A stretch of 34,190 nt of DNA from Hydrogenobacter sp. (lineage in GTDB: Bacteria; Aquificota; Aquificia; Aquificales; Aquificaceae): NCBI GenBank assembly GCA_041287335.1, contig JBEULM010000046.1:1-34190 (forward strand), written 5' to 3'. This document shows, one piece after another, positions 24,567 to 32,780 of this stretch (the stretch's first letter is position 1; every line of letters starts with the position of its first letter). Both the position numbers and the translations under genes were made by a program. The notes beneath the pieces were generated by a model. The model saw only the letters and a list, made by a program, of their open reading frames with translations. It did no database searches and had not been told where the DNA came from.

Positions 24567-25948
24567 AGGCGGTCATACTTTCAGCAGGAGTGGGAAGTAG
24601 ATTCAGAAGCGAAAAAAACAAGGTACTTCATACCATCTTAGGCAAACCTATGATCTGGTATGTCCTACAGGCTGTAAAAAACAGCTCTGCAGAGAACATA
24701 GCCATAGTAGTAGGTCATATGGCACAAGAGGTAAAAAAAGCCATAGAAAGTGAAGCTGTCAGCTTTTACTATCAGAGTAACCCGAAAGGAGGTACAGCTG
24801 ACGCGCTTATAGCTTCCGCTGACATGTGGAGATCCTACGATGGATACCTCCTTGTGATTAACGCCGACACTCCTCTGATAAAGTCCCAAACCCTCAAAAA
24901 TATGGAAAGGTTCATCCATATGGTTAAAGAGTACGAAAATGTTACGCTGAGTGCTGTAGTTCTCACTGGTTTTCTCCCGGATCCCACTGGCTACGGCAGG
25001 GTTATTAAAGACAGCGAAGGCAATGTTATAAAGATAACCGAAGAGAAAGAGGCGAGCTTTGAAGAGAAAAAGGTAAATGAGGTAAACGGAGGTGTGTACA
25101 TTTTTTATGCACCACACCTTATAGAGTGTATATTCCATATAAAGCCGAGCGAAAAGACAGGCGAGCTTTATTTGACGGATGTTTTTAAGATCATGTACCA
25201 GAGAGGATACAAGACGAGAACTTTTATGGCTGAGGATGCATCGGAGATAATGGGAGTAAATACAAGATGGGACCTTGCTATAGCAGAAAATGTTGTAAGA
25301 CTGAGAATCCTTCAATATTGGGCTGAGAAAGGAAATACCTTACATCAACCCGAGAGTATATGGATAGATCCAGATGTGGTTTTAGAAGGTGATGTGGAGA
25401 TATATTCTGATGTGACACTGTCGGGCAAGACGAAGATAGGTAGGGGTTGCGTCATAGGAAGGGGGTGTGTAGTGATAAACTCTACACTCGGAAGTGGTGT
25501 AGTGTTAGAACCCTACTCTATAATTAAAGACTCAAGAATTATGGACGATGCTCGCATAGGACCTTTCGCGCATTTGAGAAACGAGTGCGTAATAGGTGAA
25601 AAAAGTGAGATAGGAAACTTTGTGGAAGTGAAAAAGTCCGCTATAGGTAAGGATGTGAAAGCAAAGCACCTTGCGTACATAGGAGATGCCCATATAGGTG
25701 ATGGTACGAACATAGGTGCAGGTGTGGTCTTTGCCAATTTTGACGGAAAGAAAAAGTACGAGGCGCACGTGGGAAGTGGTGCCTTTATAGGTAGTAACTC
25801 CTTACTTGTAGCTCCACTCAAAATAGGTGACTTTTCCTACATTGCGGGAGGCTCTGTAGTAACTAAGGATGTGCCAGATGGAGATCTCGCCATCGCAAGA
25901 CCTCAGCTGAGATTACTAAAAGGTAAAGGGAGAGAGAAGCTAAAATAA
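24563..25948 (+). CDS. glmU: Bifunctional GlmU: GlcN-1-P acetyltransferase / GlcNAc-1-P uridyltransferase
   Basis: GlmU makes UDP-GlcNAc, the precursor of peptidoglycan and LPS. The 461-residue protein has an N-terminal pyrophosphorylase domain: [33 protein letters not shown]-terminal hexapeptide acetyltransferase domain from about residue 250 follows, with [32 protein letters not shown] and [11 protein letters not shown], which carry the family's catalytic His and acetyl-CoA contacts. In the signature LAAGxGTRMxSxxPKVLH, three positions differ (S, S and N for A, T and P), an unusual but conservative set. Its ATG overlaps the lpxA stop by 4 nt. Confidence 0.95.
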   Translation: MKAVILSAGVGSRFRSEKNKVLHTILGKPMIWYVLQAVKNSSAENIAIVVGHMAQEVKKAIESEAVSFYYQSNPKGGTADALIASADMWRSYDGYLLVINADTPLIKSQTLKNMERFIHMVKEYENVTLSAVVLTGFLPDPTGYGRVIKDSEGNVIKITEEKEASFEEKKVNEVNGGVYIFYAPHLIECIFHIKPSEKTGELYLTDVFKIMYQRGYKTRTFMAEDASEIMGVNTRWDLAIAENVVRLRILQYWAEKGNTLHQPESIWIDPDVVLEGDVEIYSDVTLSGKTKIGRGCVIGRGCVVINSTLGSGVVLEPYSIIKDSRIMDDARIGPFAHLRNECVIGEKSEIGNFVEVKKSAIGKDVKAKHLAYIGDAHIGDGTNIGAGVVFANFDGKKKYEAHVGSGAFIGSNSLLVAPLKIGDFSYIAGGSVVTKDVPDGDLAIARPQLRLLKGKGREKLK

Positions 25949-25952
25949 TAGA

Positions 25953-26786
25953 ATGCTTGGAATCATAGGAGGAAGTGGTCTTTACAATCTGGAAAGCGCT
26001 AAAAAGCTTGAAGAGGTAACCTTTTCAACACCTTTCGGAGAGCCATCTTCTCCTATAGTCATATTCCAGTTAGAAGGAAGAAAAATAGCCTTCCTTTCAA
26101 GGCACGGCAAAGGACACGTATATCCTCCACATCTTGTACCTTACAGAGCTAACCTTTGGGCTTTTAGGGAATTGGGAGTAGATAGAATCCTTTCCCTTTC
26201 AGCGGTTGGAGGTATAAAAGGGGACCTTCGCCCAGGTGATTATGTAGTGGTGAACGACTTTATAGACCTTACTAAAAGTAGGGAAAGCACTTTCTACGAG
26301 GGTAAGCTTTCCCACAAAGTATCAGGTGAGGACAAGGTTGCTAAGCTTTTGAGAGAGGGAAGGGTAGTACATGTGGATATGTCTGAAGCATACTGTCCCC
26401 AATTGAGGAATGTGATCTGCTCTGTACTTGAAAAACTTGGACTGCCTTTCCATAGAGAAGGGGTTTACGCATGTACTGAAGGTCCGAGATTTGAGACACC
26501 TTCCGAAATAAGAGCTATAGAAAGGCTTGGCGGTGATGTGGTTGGTATGACAGGTTATCCGGAAGTCGTTCTCGCAAAGGAGCTTGCCATGTGTTATTGT
26601 AGCCTCTGTATAGTCACAAATCCTGCTGCAGGTATAGCGAGTTACAGATTGACCAGTGATGAAGTGATAAGTCTTATGAAGAAAAAAGGGGAGGAGTTAA
26701 AGATCGTGCTTACTCACTTTATAAAGAATCTTACTGACGAGAGAACGTGTCAATGTGCAAATTCTCTTGAAGGTGCGGAGGTTTAA
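25953..26786 (+). CDS. mtnP: S-methyl-5'-thioadenosine phosphorylase
   Basis: MtnP phosphorolyses methylthioadenosine, a by-product of polyamine synthesis, to adenine and methylthioribose-1-phosphate. The 277-residue protein has [50 protein letters not shown] and [20 protein letters not shown], the purine-nucleoside phosphorylase/MTAP family 2 pattern. Substrate choice between methylthioadenosine and related nucleosides (inosine, guanosine) is not certain from sequence. It starts 4 nt after glmU and ends 10 nt before rbfA. Confidence 0.9.
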   Translation: MLGIIGGSGLYNLESAKKLEEVTFSTPFGEPSSPIVIFQLEGRKIAFLSRHGKGHVYPPHLVPYRANLWAFRELGVDRILSLSAVGGIKGDLRPGDYVVVNDFIDLTKSRESTFYEGKLSHKVSGEDKVAKLLREGRVVHVDMSEAYCPQLRNVICSVLEKLGLPFHREGVYACTEGPRFETPSEIRAIERLGGDVVGMTGYPEVVLAKELAMCYCSLCIVTNPAAGIASYRLTSDEVISLMKKKGEELKIVLTHFIKNLTDERTCQCANSLEGAEV

Positions 26787-26796
26787 ATTAAAAGAA

Positions 26797-27114
26797 ATGA
26801 GTAGAAAAAGGGAAAAGCTCGCCAGCCTCCTCAAGGAGGAGATAGCCGGTCTTTTAAAAGAAGCTCGTGATCCCAGGCTCACAATGGCTGTGATAACGAG
26901 GCTTGAACTTTCTCAAGATGGAAGATACGCGGTGGTTTATTTTACTACCATACCTGAGGGTGCAGAAAAGGAAGTGCAGAAAGCTTTTGAGTCTGCAAAG
27001 GGATACATAAAGAGTATCCTCTTAAAGAGGCTCAACTTAAGATTTGTTCCTGATTTAAGCTTTAGGTTTGATCAGGAGCTAAAGCAGTTTGAAAAGTTAT
27101 GGGAAAAACTTTGA
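26797..27114 (+). CDS. rbfA: 30S ribosome-binding factor A
   Basis: RbfA is a KH-fold factor that binds the 16S rRNA during late 30S maturation. The 105-residue protein has the family pattern REKLASLLKEEIAGLLKEAR, DPRLTMAVITRLELSQDGRY, AVVYFTTIPEG and a C-terminal LNLRFVPDLSFRFDQELK. I start at ATG 26797 (MSRKREKLAS); a longer frame starting at 26755 would lie inside mtnP and adds residues with no family match. The 3' end overlaps the helicase start by 16 nt. Confidence 0.92.
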   Translation: MSRKREKLASLLKEEIAGLLKEARDPRLTMAVITRLELSQDGRYAVVYFTTIPEGAEKEVQKAFESAKGYIKSILLKRLNLRFVPDLSFRFDQELKQFEKLWEKL

Positions 27115-29348
27115 TAGTCCTGCGGGAAAGCAACTACAGCCTTAATCCTCCGTGCGGTAGATTACTTTTTAGATATCAAGAGGAAATCCAGGTTAGGGAA
27201 CTTCCCCTCGTTGCAAGCAAAGAGGTGGACGAAAAGATCCCTTACGAGCTGTTAAACCCTCTTCAAAGCCTCTTCTATTACAAGTATAAAGGTGGAAATG
27301 CCCTCGTGTGTGCGCCTACATCTGCAGGGAAAAGCTTGATAGCTTATCTATTTATGAAAAACAGAGAAGGCAAAAAGGTCTATACAGCACCCACAAGATC
27401 CCTCGTTTATGAGAAAGCTTTAGAACTCAAAAGATACTATCCGGGTTTAGTAGAGATAAGAACTGGCGAGAGCATACTGGAAAACTATAAAAAAGTGAAA
27501 GGTGATGTTATAGTAAGTACTTACGAACACTTAGTTTATGCTCTCAGAAACGGATCAGACTGGGTTCAGGATGTATCCTGCGTAATATTTGACGAAATAC
27601 ATCAGATTACCAAAAGGTGGATACTTGAAGAGGCTATAACGTACACTTTGGACAGAGATATAACCCTACTTGGACTTTCAGCTACCTTACCATCTTATGA
27701 GGACATAGCTCGGTGGATAAAAGCCGATTTTGTAATACATAGCGAATGGAGACCAGTTCCTCTTTTGAGGGAGATAAGACCTCTCACTGAATTTTCACCA
27801 ATAAGAAAGTATGAGAACAGGGATTACCAGATCTCAGCAAGACTTTTAAATAGCATCTTTGAGCTTAGCGGTAATAATGAAAAGGTTCTCATCTTTGTAC
27901 CCCAAAAGAAACTCGGGTGGAAAATGCTTGAAGTGGCAAAGGATGAAAAGATAGGCATAATGAACAGGACAACACCTTTTGAGGCTCACCCTGATCGTGA
28001 ACCTGAGATAGCTTTTCACAATGCTGATGTTCCAAAAGAAGAGAGGGAGGAGATAGAGAAGGCTTTTAGAGAGGGAAGACTTAAGAAATTGATAGCCACC
28101 CAGACGCTCGCCTATGGGCTTAACCTTCCTGCGGATCGTGTTGTGATACTCGTGCGTATCTTTCCAGAAAGAGGAACTTGGAGATGTATTCCGGATCTCC
28201 TTGACGTACTTCAAATGGAAGGACGTGCAGGAAGGCTGGGAATAAAAGATGTAGGTTATTCCCACATACTCACATACGGGGGGAAAGTAGAAAAGCTAAA
28301 AGATCAGATAGAGAGAACTATGGAACTTTCCATAGATATGCATATATCTCAGAGGATGAACACAGATGTACTTAGTCTATTTATCCTTTTGGGATTTTTA
28401 TACCAAGGCAAACATTATGAGAAATTTCTTAACAAGACATACTCTTACCGTAACATAAAAAAGATCCAGTTGAGACACATAGTGGATTTCCTCCATGAAA
28501 GGGGATATCTGCAGGGAGAAAAACTGACCCAGAAGGCGCTTTACTGTGTAAAAAGTGGTATTCCTCCTACGAAATTTGAGGAATTTCTAAGGAGGCTATC
28601 TTTGGGATTAGATCCTCTTGTCATTGTGAGACCGCTTTTGCATATGAAGAGATTCGATACGTTATACGACTTTGTGAAAAGCGGTGAGAGCTTTGAAGAA
28701 GATACACACTACATAATAAGCAAGCTATCACTTTGTGGTCACAAATGTTTCCAAGACAATACGGACCAATTTATCTTCTATACGGAAGGACTAACCCTTA
28801 AGTATCCCAACGTATCAAGCCCTCCTGGTGAGTTTTCCTATTTGAGTACCGATGTACTACACCTCCTTAGGATGCTTACCGAACTTAAAAAGCTTGGTAT
28901 GTGGGAGCTGAGTGATAAAGAGATGATAGCCATAGCGCATGCTGTTAAGTATGGACTTACCATTGAGTATGCACCGCTTAGCGGTATAAAGGGTATAGGT
29001 CATCTAAGAGCGAACCTCCTCAAAAGGATCATGCAGGAGGAGTATATTTTGCCACCTTCTGTGGGTTCAAAAGTGGAATCCCTTTTAGAAATATTGAAAA
29101 ATATGGATCTCGTGAGTAAAATGGAACATACGCTTCATATAGTCAGAAAACTAAGCTTGAGCCGAGCGAAAGAAGAAACAAAGAAGGTATTAACACTTTT
29201 GGAAAACAACAGGGAAGGCTTTTTGGTGGATGATAAAATCTTACTCGCCTTTGGGCTTTTTAAATTGGGAGAAAGGGCTTTCAAAATGAAAAAGAAAGAA
29301 CTTGTGAGGGAACTGCTTTGGAACTTGCCAGACCGATCCTCTCCGTAA
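27099..29348 (+). CDS. Ski2/Hel308-like DEIH-box helicase
   Basis: This 749-residue SF2 helicase has motif I APTSAGKS (K78), motif Ia TAPTRSLVYEK, motif II D165-E-I-H168, motif III LSATLPS, motif V region TQTLAYGLNLPADRVVI and motif VI QMEGRAGRLG (about residue 372). A winged-helix-like region and a helical C-terminus follow, with a helix-hairpin-helix-like LSGIKGIGHLRANLLKRI near 627. This order matches Ski2-type enzymes such as archaeal Hel308 rather than RecG or RecQ. A role in replication-fork repair or RNA processing is possible. It sits after rbfA and before DUF4416, with which it overlaps by 31 nt. Family is sure; the substrate is not. Confidence 0.9.
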   Translation: MGKTLIVLRESNYSLNPPCGRLLFRYQEEIQVRELPLVASKEVDEKIPYELLNPLQSLFYYKYKGGNALVCAPTSAGKSLIAYLFMKNREGKKVYTAPTRSLVYEKALELKRYYPGLVEIRTGESILENYKKVKGDVIVSTYEHLVYALRNGSDWVQDVSCVIFDEIHQITKRWILEEAITYTLDRDITLLGLSATLPSYEDIARWIKADFVIHSEWRPVPLLREIRPLTEFSPIRKYENRDYQISARLLNSIFELSGNNEKVLIFVPQKKLGWKMLEVAKDEKIGIMNRTTPFEAHPDREPEIAFHNADVPKEEREEIEKAFREGRLKKLIATQTLAYGLNLPADRVVILVRIFPERGTWRCIPDLLDVLQMEGRAGRLGIKDVGYSHILTYGGKVEKLKDQIERTMELSIDMHISQRMNTDVLSLFILLGFLYQGKHYEKFLNKTYSYRNIKKIQLRHIVDFLHERGYLQGEKLTQKALYCVKSGIPPTKFEEFLRRLSLGLDPLVIVRPLLHMKRFDTLYDFVKSGESFEEDTHYIISKLSLCGHKCFQDNTDQFIFYTEGLTLKYPNVSSPPGEFSYLSTDVLHLLRMLTELKKLGMWELSDKEMIAIAHAVKYGLTIEYAPLSGIKGIGHLRANLLKRIMQEEYILPPSVGSKVESLLEILKNMDLVSKMEHTLHIVRKLSLSRAKEETKKVLTLLENNREGFLVDDKILLAFGLFKLGERAFKMKKKELVRELLWNLPDRSSP

Positions 29349-29914
29349 TTTATAGAGAAGAGCATATTCTAATGGAGTTTCTGAGAGAACTGCCTGTACA
29401 GGAACTTTCACAGGCTTTTGTTCTTCAATCCATTCAAAAATACTATTCCAAAGAGATGGGCGAAGGGCTTTTGAAAATCTTCCTATCTTTGAAAGGTTTA
29501 ATGAAAAAAGAGAATCTTTTGGATTTCAAACTCTGGGCTATAAACAAAGAAAAAAACTTTTCACCAAAAGGTAAAAGACTGCTAAACATAGATCCTGGGT
29601 ATGTAGACGAAAGTCATCTCGTTTTATCCTCCTCAAAGAAGCGAGGTGGTAGGTTTTATTTAGGAAAGGGTGTGTACGCAGAGATAGAGTATCTCTTCCT
29701 TTACGGAAGGTTCAGACCCCTATATTGGACTTACGCGGACTACAGAGAGGAAAATGTAAAGGCGTTTTTTGAAAAAGTTAGAAAAGGTTTTCTGCAGGAG
29801 CTAAAGACTGCAAAGCATTGGGGCAAGTTCCAGTTTGTTTCCTTTACCGAGAATAAGATCCACGAGACTTCCCAAGCTTGGGGAGTGATCAGTGAAAAAG
29901 AGCCTAAGGCTTGA
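29318..29914 (+). CDS. DUF4416 protein with extended C-terminus
   Basis: This 198-residue protein matches the DUF4416 pattern, found in thermophiles and deltaproteobacteria and of unknown function. RPILSVIYREEHIL stands near the N-terminus, KYYSKEMGEGLLKIFLSLKG follows, and the hallmark LLNIDPGYVDESHLVLSSSK, GRFYLGKGVYAEIEYLFLYG, YWTYADYREENVKAFFEKVR comes later. The start is TTG at 29318 with a GAGGG element upstream; ATG 29372 would delete the conserved first strand. About 37 C-terminal residues from position 162 go beyond the usual domain end. They are encoded opposite the C-terminal 37 codons of murI. It is the last gene of the nine-gene plus-strand run. Confidence 0.8.
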   Translation: MELARPILSVIYREEHILMEFLRELPVQELSQAFVLQSIQKYYSKEMGEGLLKIFLSLKGLMKKENLLDFKLWAINKEKNFSPKGKRLLNIDPGYVDESHLVLSSSKKRGGRFYLGKGVYAEIEYLFLYGRFRPLYWTYADYREENVKAFFEKVRKGFLQELKTAKHWGKFQFVSFTENKIHETSQAWGVISEKEPKA

Positions 29915-30568
29915 ACTTCCCTCATTTTTGACGTATGGGCTTATCTCCTCTACCAGTGAGCTTGCAGAATCCACTATATGTATGTGTTCCATGTATCTCT
30001 TTATAGGCTTTAAAAGTAGAGGATAATGAGTACAGCCAAGTATGAGCGTATCTATGCCGATCTGCTTGAGTTCACTCAGATAAAATTCAACCACTTTATC
30101 CGCTATCTCTCCATCCGTTATCCCTTCCTCTACCAGAGGCACAAAAAGAGGGCAAGCTCTTGCATAAACCACGCTTCCCGCCTGCGCAAGTTTTCTTTGA
30201 TACTCTCCACTTGCTATGGTGCTTTTTGTTCCGATTACACCTATGATCTTGGTCTTTGAAACTCCTAAGGCTTTTTTGACCCCGGGATCTATAACACCAA
30301 AGATGGGTATACCAAACTCATCCTTAAGTATATCAAGGGCATAAGAGCTTGCAGTGTTGCAGGCAACTATGAGAAGATCAATATCAAACCTCATGAGAAA
30401 TTGAGCGCACTCAAGGCTGTATCGTATTATAGTATCTTTGGACTTTCCTCCGTAAGGTACTCTCGCCGTGTCACCCAAATAAATTATGTCAACATTGGGA
30501 AATGCCCTTTTAACTTCCTTCAAGACAGTAAGTCCACCTACTCCAGAATCAAAAATTCCCAACTTCAT
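29801..30568 (-). CDS. murI: Glutamate racemase
   Basis: MurI supplies D-glutamate for peptidoglycan. The 255-residue protein starts MKLGIFDSGVGGLTVLKEVK and has the two catalytic cysteines, C70 in ACNTASSYALD and C179 in LILGCTHYPLL, plus YLGDTARVPYG. Its tail (SSSLRLFFTDHSPSLGSLVD, then LILGKGNK) corresponds to that of Aquifex MurI, so the C-terminus is genuine even though its last 114 nt overlap the DUF4416 gene on the other strand. The start ATG 30568 shares one base with the mobB stop (TGATG). It ends the phosphohexomutase-mobB-murI unit. Confidence 0.95.
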   Translation of the reverse strand: MKLGIFDSGVGGLTVLKEVKRAFPNVDIIYLGDTARVPYGGKSKDTIIRYSLECAQFLMRFDIDLLIVACNTASSYALDILKDEFGIPIFGVIDPGVKKALGVSKTKIIGVIGTKSTIASGEYQRKLAQAGSVVYARACPLFVPLVEEGITDGEIADKVVEFYLSELKQIGIDTLILGCTHYPLLLKPIKRYMEHIHIVDSASSLVEEISPYVKNEGSSSLRLFFTDHSPSLGSLVDLILGKGNKLELAPMLCSL

Positions 30569-30978
30569 CAAAGCATAATATAACCTATAACATCTTCAAG
30601 GCTCACACTTTGATCAACACGAAAGCCCTCAACAGAAAGATCACCCATTACTATCTTCTTCAACCCCTTTAGACTCTTCCATCCCTCAAGTATGACTACA
30701 TCAAAGTCAGAAAAGTACCTTTCCACTACGCTGATAGGATCGTCTTGTACCTTCTCCCAAAGGGTGAGTTTACCCTTTCCCAATAGAGCTACCCTATCCA
30801 GAACCTGGAAAATACGGTACGAATCGCTACCTTCTTTGTCCGTAACACCATGACCTTTTGGATCATGCTTGATGTATCCCACTCTGTAACCTCTTGCCGT
30901 AAGTTCCTTTGATATTTTTTCTATAAGGGTTGTTTTTCCCGTATTGTGATATCCAACAACACACACAATCTTAGGCAT
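30568..30978 (-). CDS. mobB: Molybdopterin-guanine dinucleotide biosynthesis protein MobB
   Basis: MobB is a P-loop GTPase that helps MobA attach GMP to molybdopterin to make the bis-MGD cofactor. The 136-residue protein has Walker A G-Y-H-N-T-G-K-T-T, then GYIKHDPKGHGVTDKEGSDS and VVILEGWKSLKGLKKIV, all diagnostic. It is slightly shorter than E. coli MobB (about 170). No mobA lies beside it, but a molybdopterin oxidoreductase is encoded 8 kb away in the plus-strand run. It lies 3 nt after the phosphohexomutase gene and overlaps murI by one base. Confidence 0.92.
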   Translation of the reverse strand: MPKIVCVVGYHNTGKTTLIEKISKELTARGYRVGYIKHDPKGHGVTDKEGSDSYRIFQVLDRVALLGKGKLTLWEKVQDDPISVVERYFSDFDVVILEGWKSLKGLKKIVMGDLSVEGFRVDQSVSLEDVIGYIML

Positions 30979-30981
30979 AAA

Positions 30982-32364
30982 TCATCCCTCAAGTAAACTC
31001 ACGCCCTCTTTTAGAACTTTATCTACATCCTCCTGTGTCGGCATTTCTGTATATATCCTTATGAGAGGTTCTGTGCCAGAAGCCCTAAAGAGTATCCATC
31101 CGTCATTTTCAAAGATGAGTTTAAGTCCATCTTTAGTATTTGCAGACTTCACTTTGTAATTTGATAGCTTCTCGGGTGGGTGGAGCATAAGATCAGAAAG
31201 TCTTTTCTTTTTTTCACTCTGTGCGTGCATATCGTATCTTCTGTAATACGCTGTGCCGTACGTCTGGAATATCTCTTCAACAACTTCCGAAAGGGTTTTG
31301 CCCTTCAGAAGGAGAAGCTCAATAAGGTTAAGACCGGAGAAAAGTCCATCTCTTTCAGGAAGAAAATGCACTATACCGTATCCACCACTTTCTTCGCCTC
31401 CGAATATTACTCTTTCTTTAAGTATCACTTCATTTATGTTTTTGAAACCTACTGCGACTTCTTTTAACTGAACTCCCTCTCTTTGACATATCCTGTCTGC
31501 GAGGTAAGTTGTTGATACTGTCTTCACAACTATACCGTCCCTTATTCCCTTATTTTTTAAAAGGTGATAAAGCAAAAGAGCATACACGATCTGTGTATTC
31601 ACAAACCTACCCCTTTGGTCCACTAAGGCTACCCTATCCCCATCACCATCATTGGCTATTCCTAAATCGGCACCTACAGCTCTGACTTTCTCCATAAGCG
31701 GTGCCAAGTTCACTTCTACAGGCTCAGGAGCGTGACCTCCAAAGAGAGGATCCCTGTATGCTCTTATAGATAAGGTATTTACCTTAGTTCCCGCAAGGAC
31801 TTGCGAATAAGTATTTACTGAAGATCCGTACATAGCATCATGAATTAAAAACATATCTTTTTCACAAAAAAGCTCCCAGCTCACAAAATCTTTCACCTTC
31901 CTTATATACTCTCCCCACACGTTCAGGTATTCAGGTTTAACCTTATCCGTTTTGATTTCTCTGTTTAGTTCAAACTCTTTCTCAACCTCTCTTACAAAGT
32001 CTTCCGTTGCCGAACCTCCAAAACTGTCCTTTATCTTGTAGCCGTTATATTCAGGAGGATTATGGGAAGCAGTTATCATAACCCCACCTTCAAATCCCAT
32101 ATACTTGATAGCAAAAGATACCATAGGAGTTGTGCAGGCTTTATTTGTCATGTATGCTTCAAATCCAAAAGTTTTAAATACTTTGAATACCTCCTCAGCA
32201 AATTTCTCCGACATAAATCTGTGGTCGTAACCGATAATCACCTTTCTCTTCCCCTTACGCTCCAAAACCTTAGCGTGGGCAACAGCAAGCCTTCTGATAT
32301 TTTCAAAAGTAAAATCTTCTCCTATTATAGCCCTCCAGCCATCAGTACCGAATTTCACAGACAT
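30982..32364 (-). CDS. Phosphoglucomutase/phosphomannomutase family protein
   Basis: This 460-residue alpha-D-phosphohexomutase moves phosphate between C1 and C6 of a hexose. Its phosphoserine is S100 in MITASHNPPEYNGYKIKD, the metal-binding loop is GIANDGDGDRVALVD, the sugar-binding loop is FGGEESGGYGIVHFLPERDG, and the phosphate-binding site is RASGTEPLIRIYTEMP. Typical length is 450-470. GEESGG favours glucose/mannose over glucosamine phosphate (GlmM), but substrate choice needs assay. It provides sugar phosphates for glycogen or envelope polysaccharides. It is first in a unit with mobB and murI, behind a near-consensus promoter. Confidence 0.93.
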   Translation of the reverse strand: MSVKFGTDGWRAIIGEDFTFENIRRLAVAHAKVLERKGKRKVIIGYDHRFMSEKFAEEVFKVFKTFGFEAYMTNKACTTPMVSFAIKYMGFEGGVMITASHNPPEYNGYKIKDSFGGSATEDFVREVEKEFELNREIKTDKVKPEYLNVWGEYIRKVKDFVSWELFCEKDMFLIHDAMYGSSVNTYSQVLAGTKVNTLSIRAYRDPLFGGHAPEPVEVNLAPLMEKVRAVGADLGIANDGDGDRVALVDQRGRFVNTQIVYALLLYHLLKNKGIRDGIVVKTVSTTYLADRICQREGVQLKEVAVGFKNINEVILKERVIFGGEESGGYGIVHFLPERDGLFSGLNLIELLLLKGKTLSEVVEEIFQTYGTAYYRRYDMHAQSEKKKRLSDLMLHPPEKLSNYKVKSANTKDGLKLIFENDGWILFRASGTEPLIRIYTEMPTQEDVDKVLKEGVSLLEG

Positions 32365-32374
32365 CTTTCTGAGA

Positions 32375-32403
32375 ATTATCCCAAATTATTTGGTATATGT
32401 CAA
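32375..32403 (-). promoter_or_regulatory. Near-consensus sigma-70 promoter of the phosphohexomutase-mobB-murI unit
   Basis: On the minus strand TTGACA (32403-32398) is followed, after exactly 17 nt, by GATAAT (32380-32375). The -35 is perfect and the -10 matches 5 of 6. The -10 ends 10 nt before the ATG at 32364, which predicts a 5' leader of only about 4 nt. The -35 lies in the last codons of the NifX-like gene. This is the best promoter in the window. Confidence 0.75.
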
Positions 32404-32760
32404 CAGTTTTATCATCTCTTCAAAATTTGCAATCCCCTCAGGAGCTTCTATTACCGCTATACCTTCGTCCAAAAGGAATTTCTTCATTCTGTCTCCTATG
32501 CGCTTTACCATAATTTTGTTAACACCCTGCTTTTTTAAGATATTGATTAGCTCTCCTGTCTTACTATACCTTCTGCACTCATCTTTCTTGGTTAATGAAT
32601 CACCCAGTATCTTTAACTTACCGACGGTCTTTAATGGATTTTGATAAAGCTCGTAAGTTCCATCGTCCCTTATTATCGCAAAAGCATCCGCCCTACCGAA
32701 GTGTTTACTGACACTGATCTTATCAGCAAACTCATAATCCACAGGTATGCATAGACTCAT
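32386..32760 (-). CDS. NifX/NifB-C-like (dinitrogenase iron-molybdenum cofactor domain) protein
   Basis: This 124-residue protein has the PF02579-type pattern: an N-terminal strand CIPVDYEFADKISVSKHFGR followed by ADAFAIIRDDGTYELYQNPL, then ELINILKKQGVNKIMVKRIG and GIAVIEAPEGIANFEEMIKL. Members bind or carry Fe-S/Mo clusters, but many lie in genomes without nitrogenase, and no nif gene is visible here. A general metal-cluster or redox-linked role is all that can be said. The interval DSLTKKDECRRYSK holds its only cysteine after Cys4. It sits between the lipoprotein gene and the phosphohexomutase promoter. Confidence 0.82.
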   Translation of the reverse strand: MSLCIPVDYEFADKISVSKHFGRADAFAIIRDDGTYELYQNPLKTVGKLKILGDSLTKKDECRRYSKTGELINILKKQGVNKIMVKRIGDRMKKFLLDEGIAVIEAPEGIANFEEMIKLLTYTK

Positions 32761-32767
32761 AAACTTA

Positions 32768-32773
32768 ATTTTA
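32768..32773 (-). promoter_or_regulatory. -10-like element before the NifX-like gene
   Basis: TAAAAT on the minus strand (32773-32768) stands 7 nt before the ATG at 32760, with no Shine-Dalgarno and no clear -35. Only 20 nt separate this gene from the upstream lipoprotein gene, so read-through is equally possible. Confidence 0.3.
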
Positions 32774-32780
32774 CCAAATA

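Noticed and set aside
32386-32760. Part of a nitrogen-fixation cluster
   Set aside because: The NifX-like domain is widespread in non-fixers, and no nifH, nifD, nifK, nifE, nifN or nifB is nearby.
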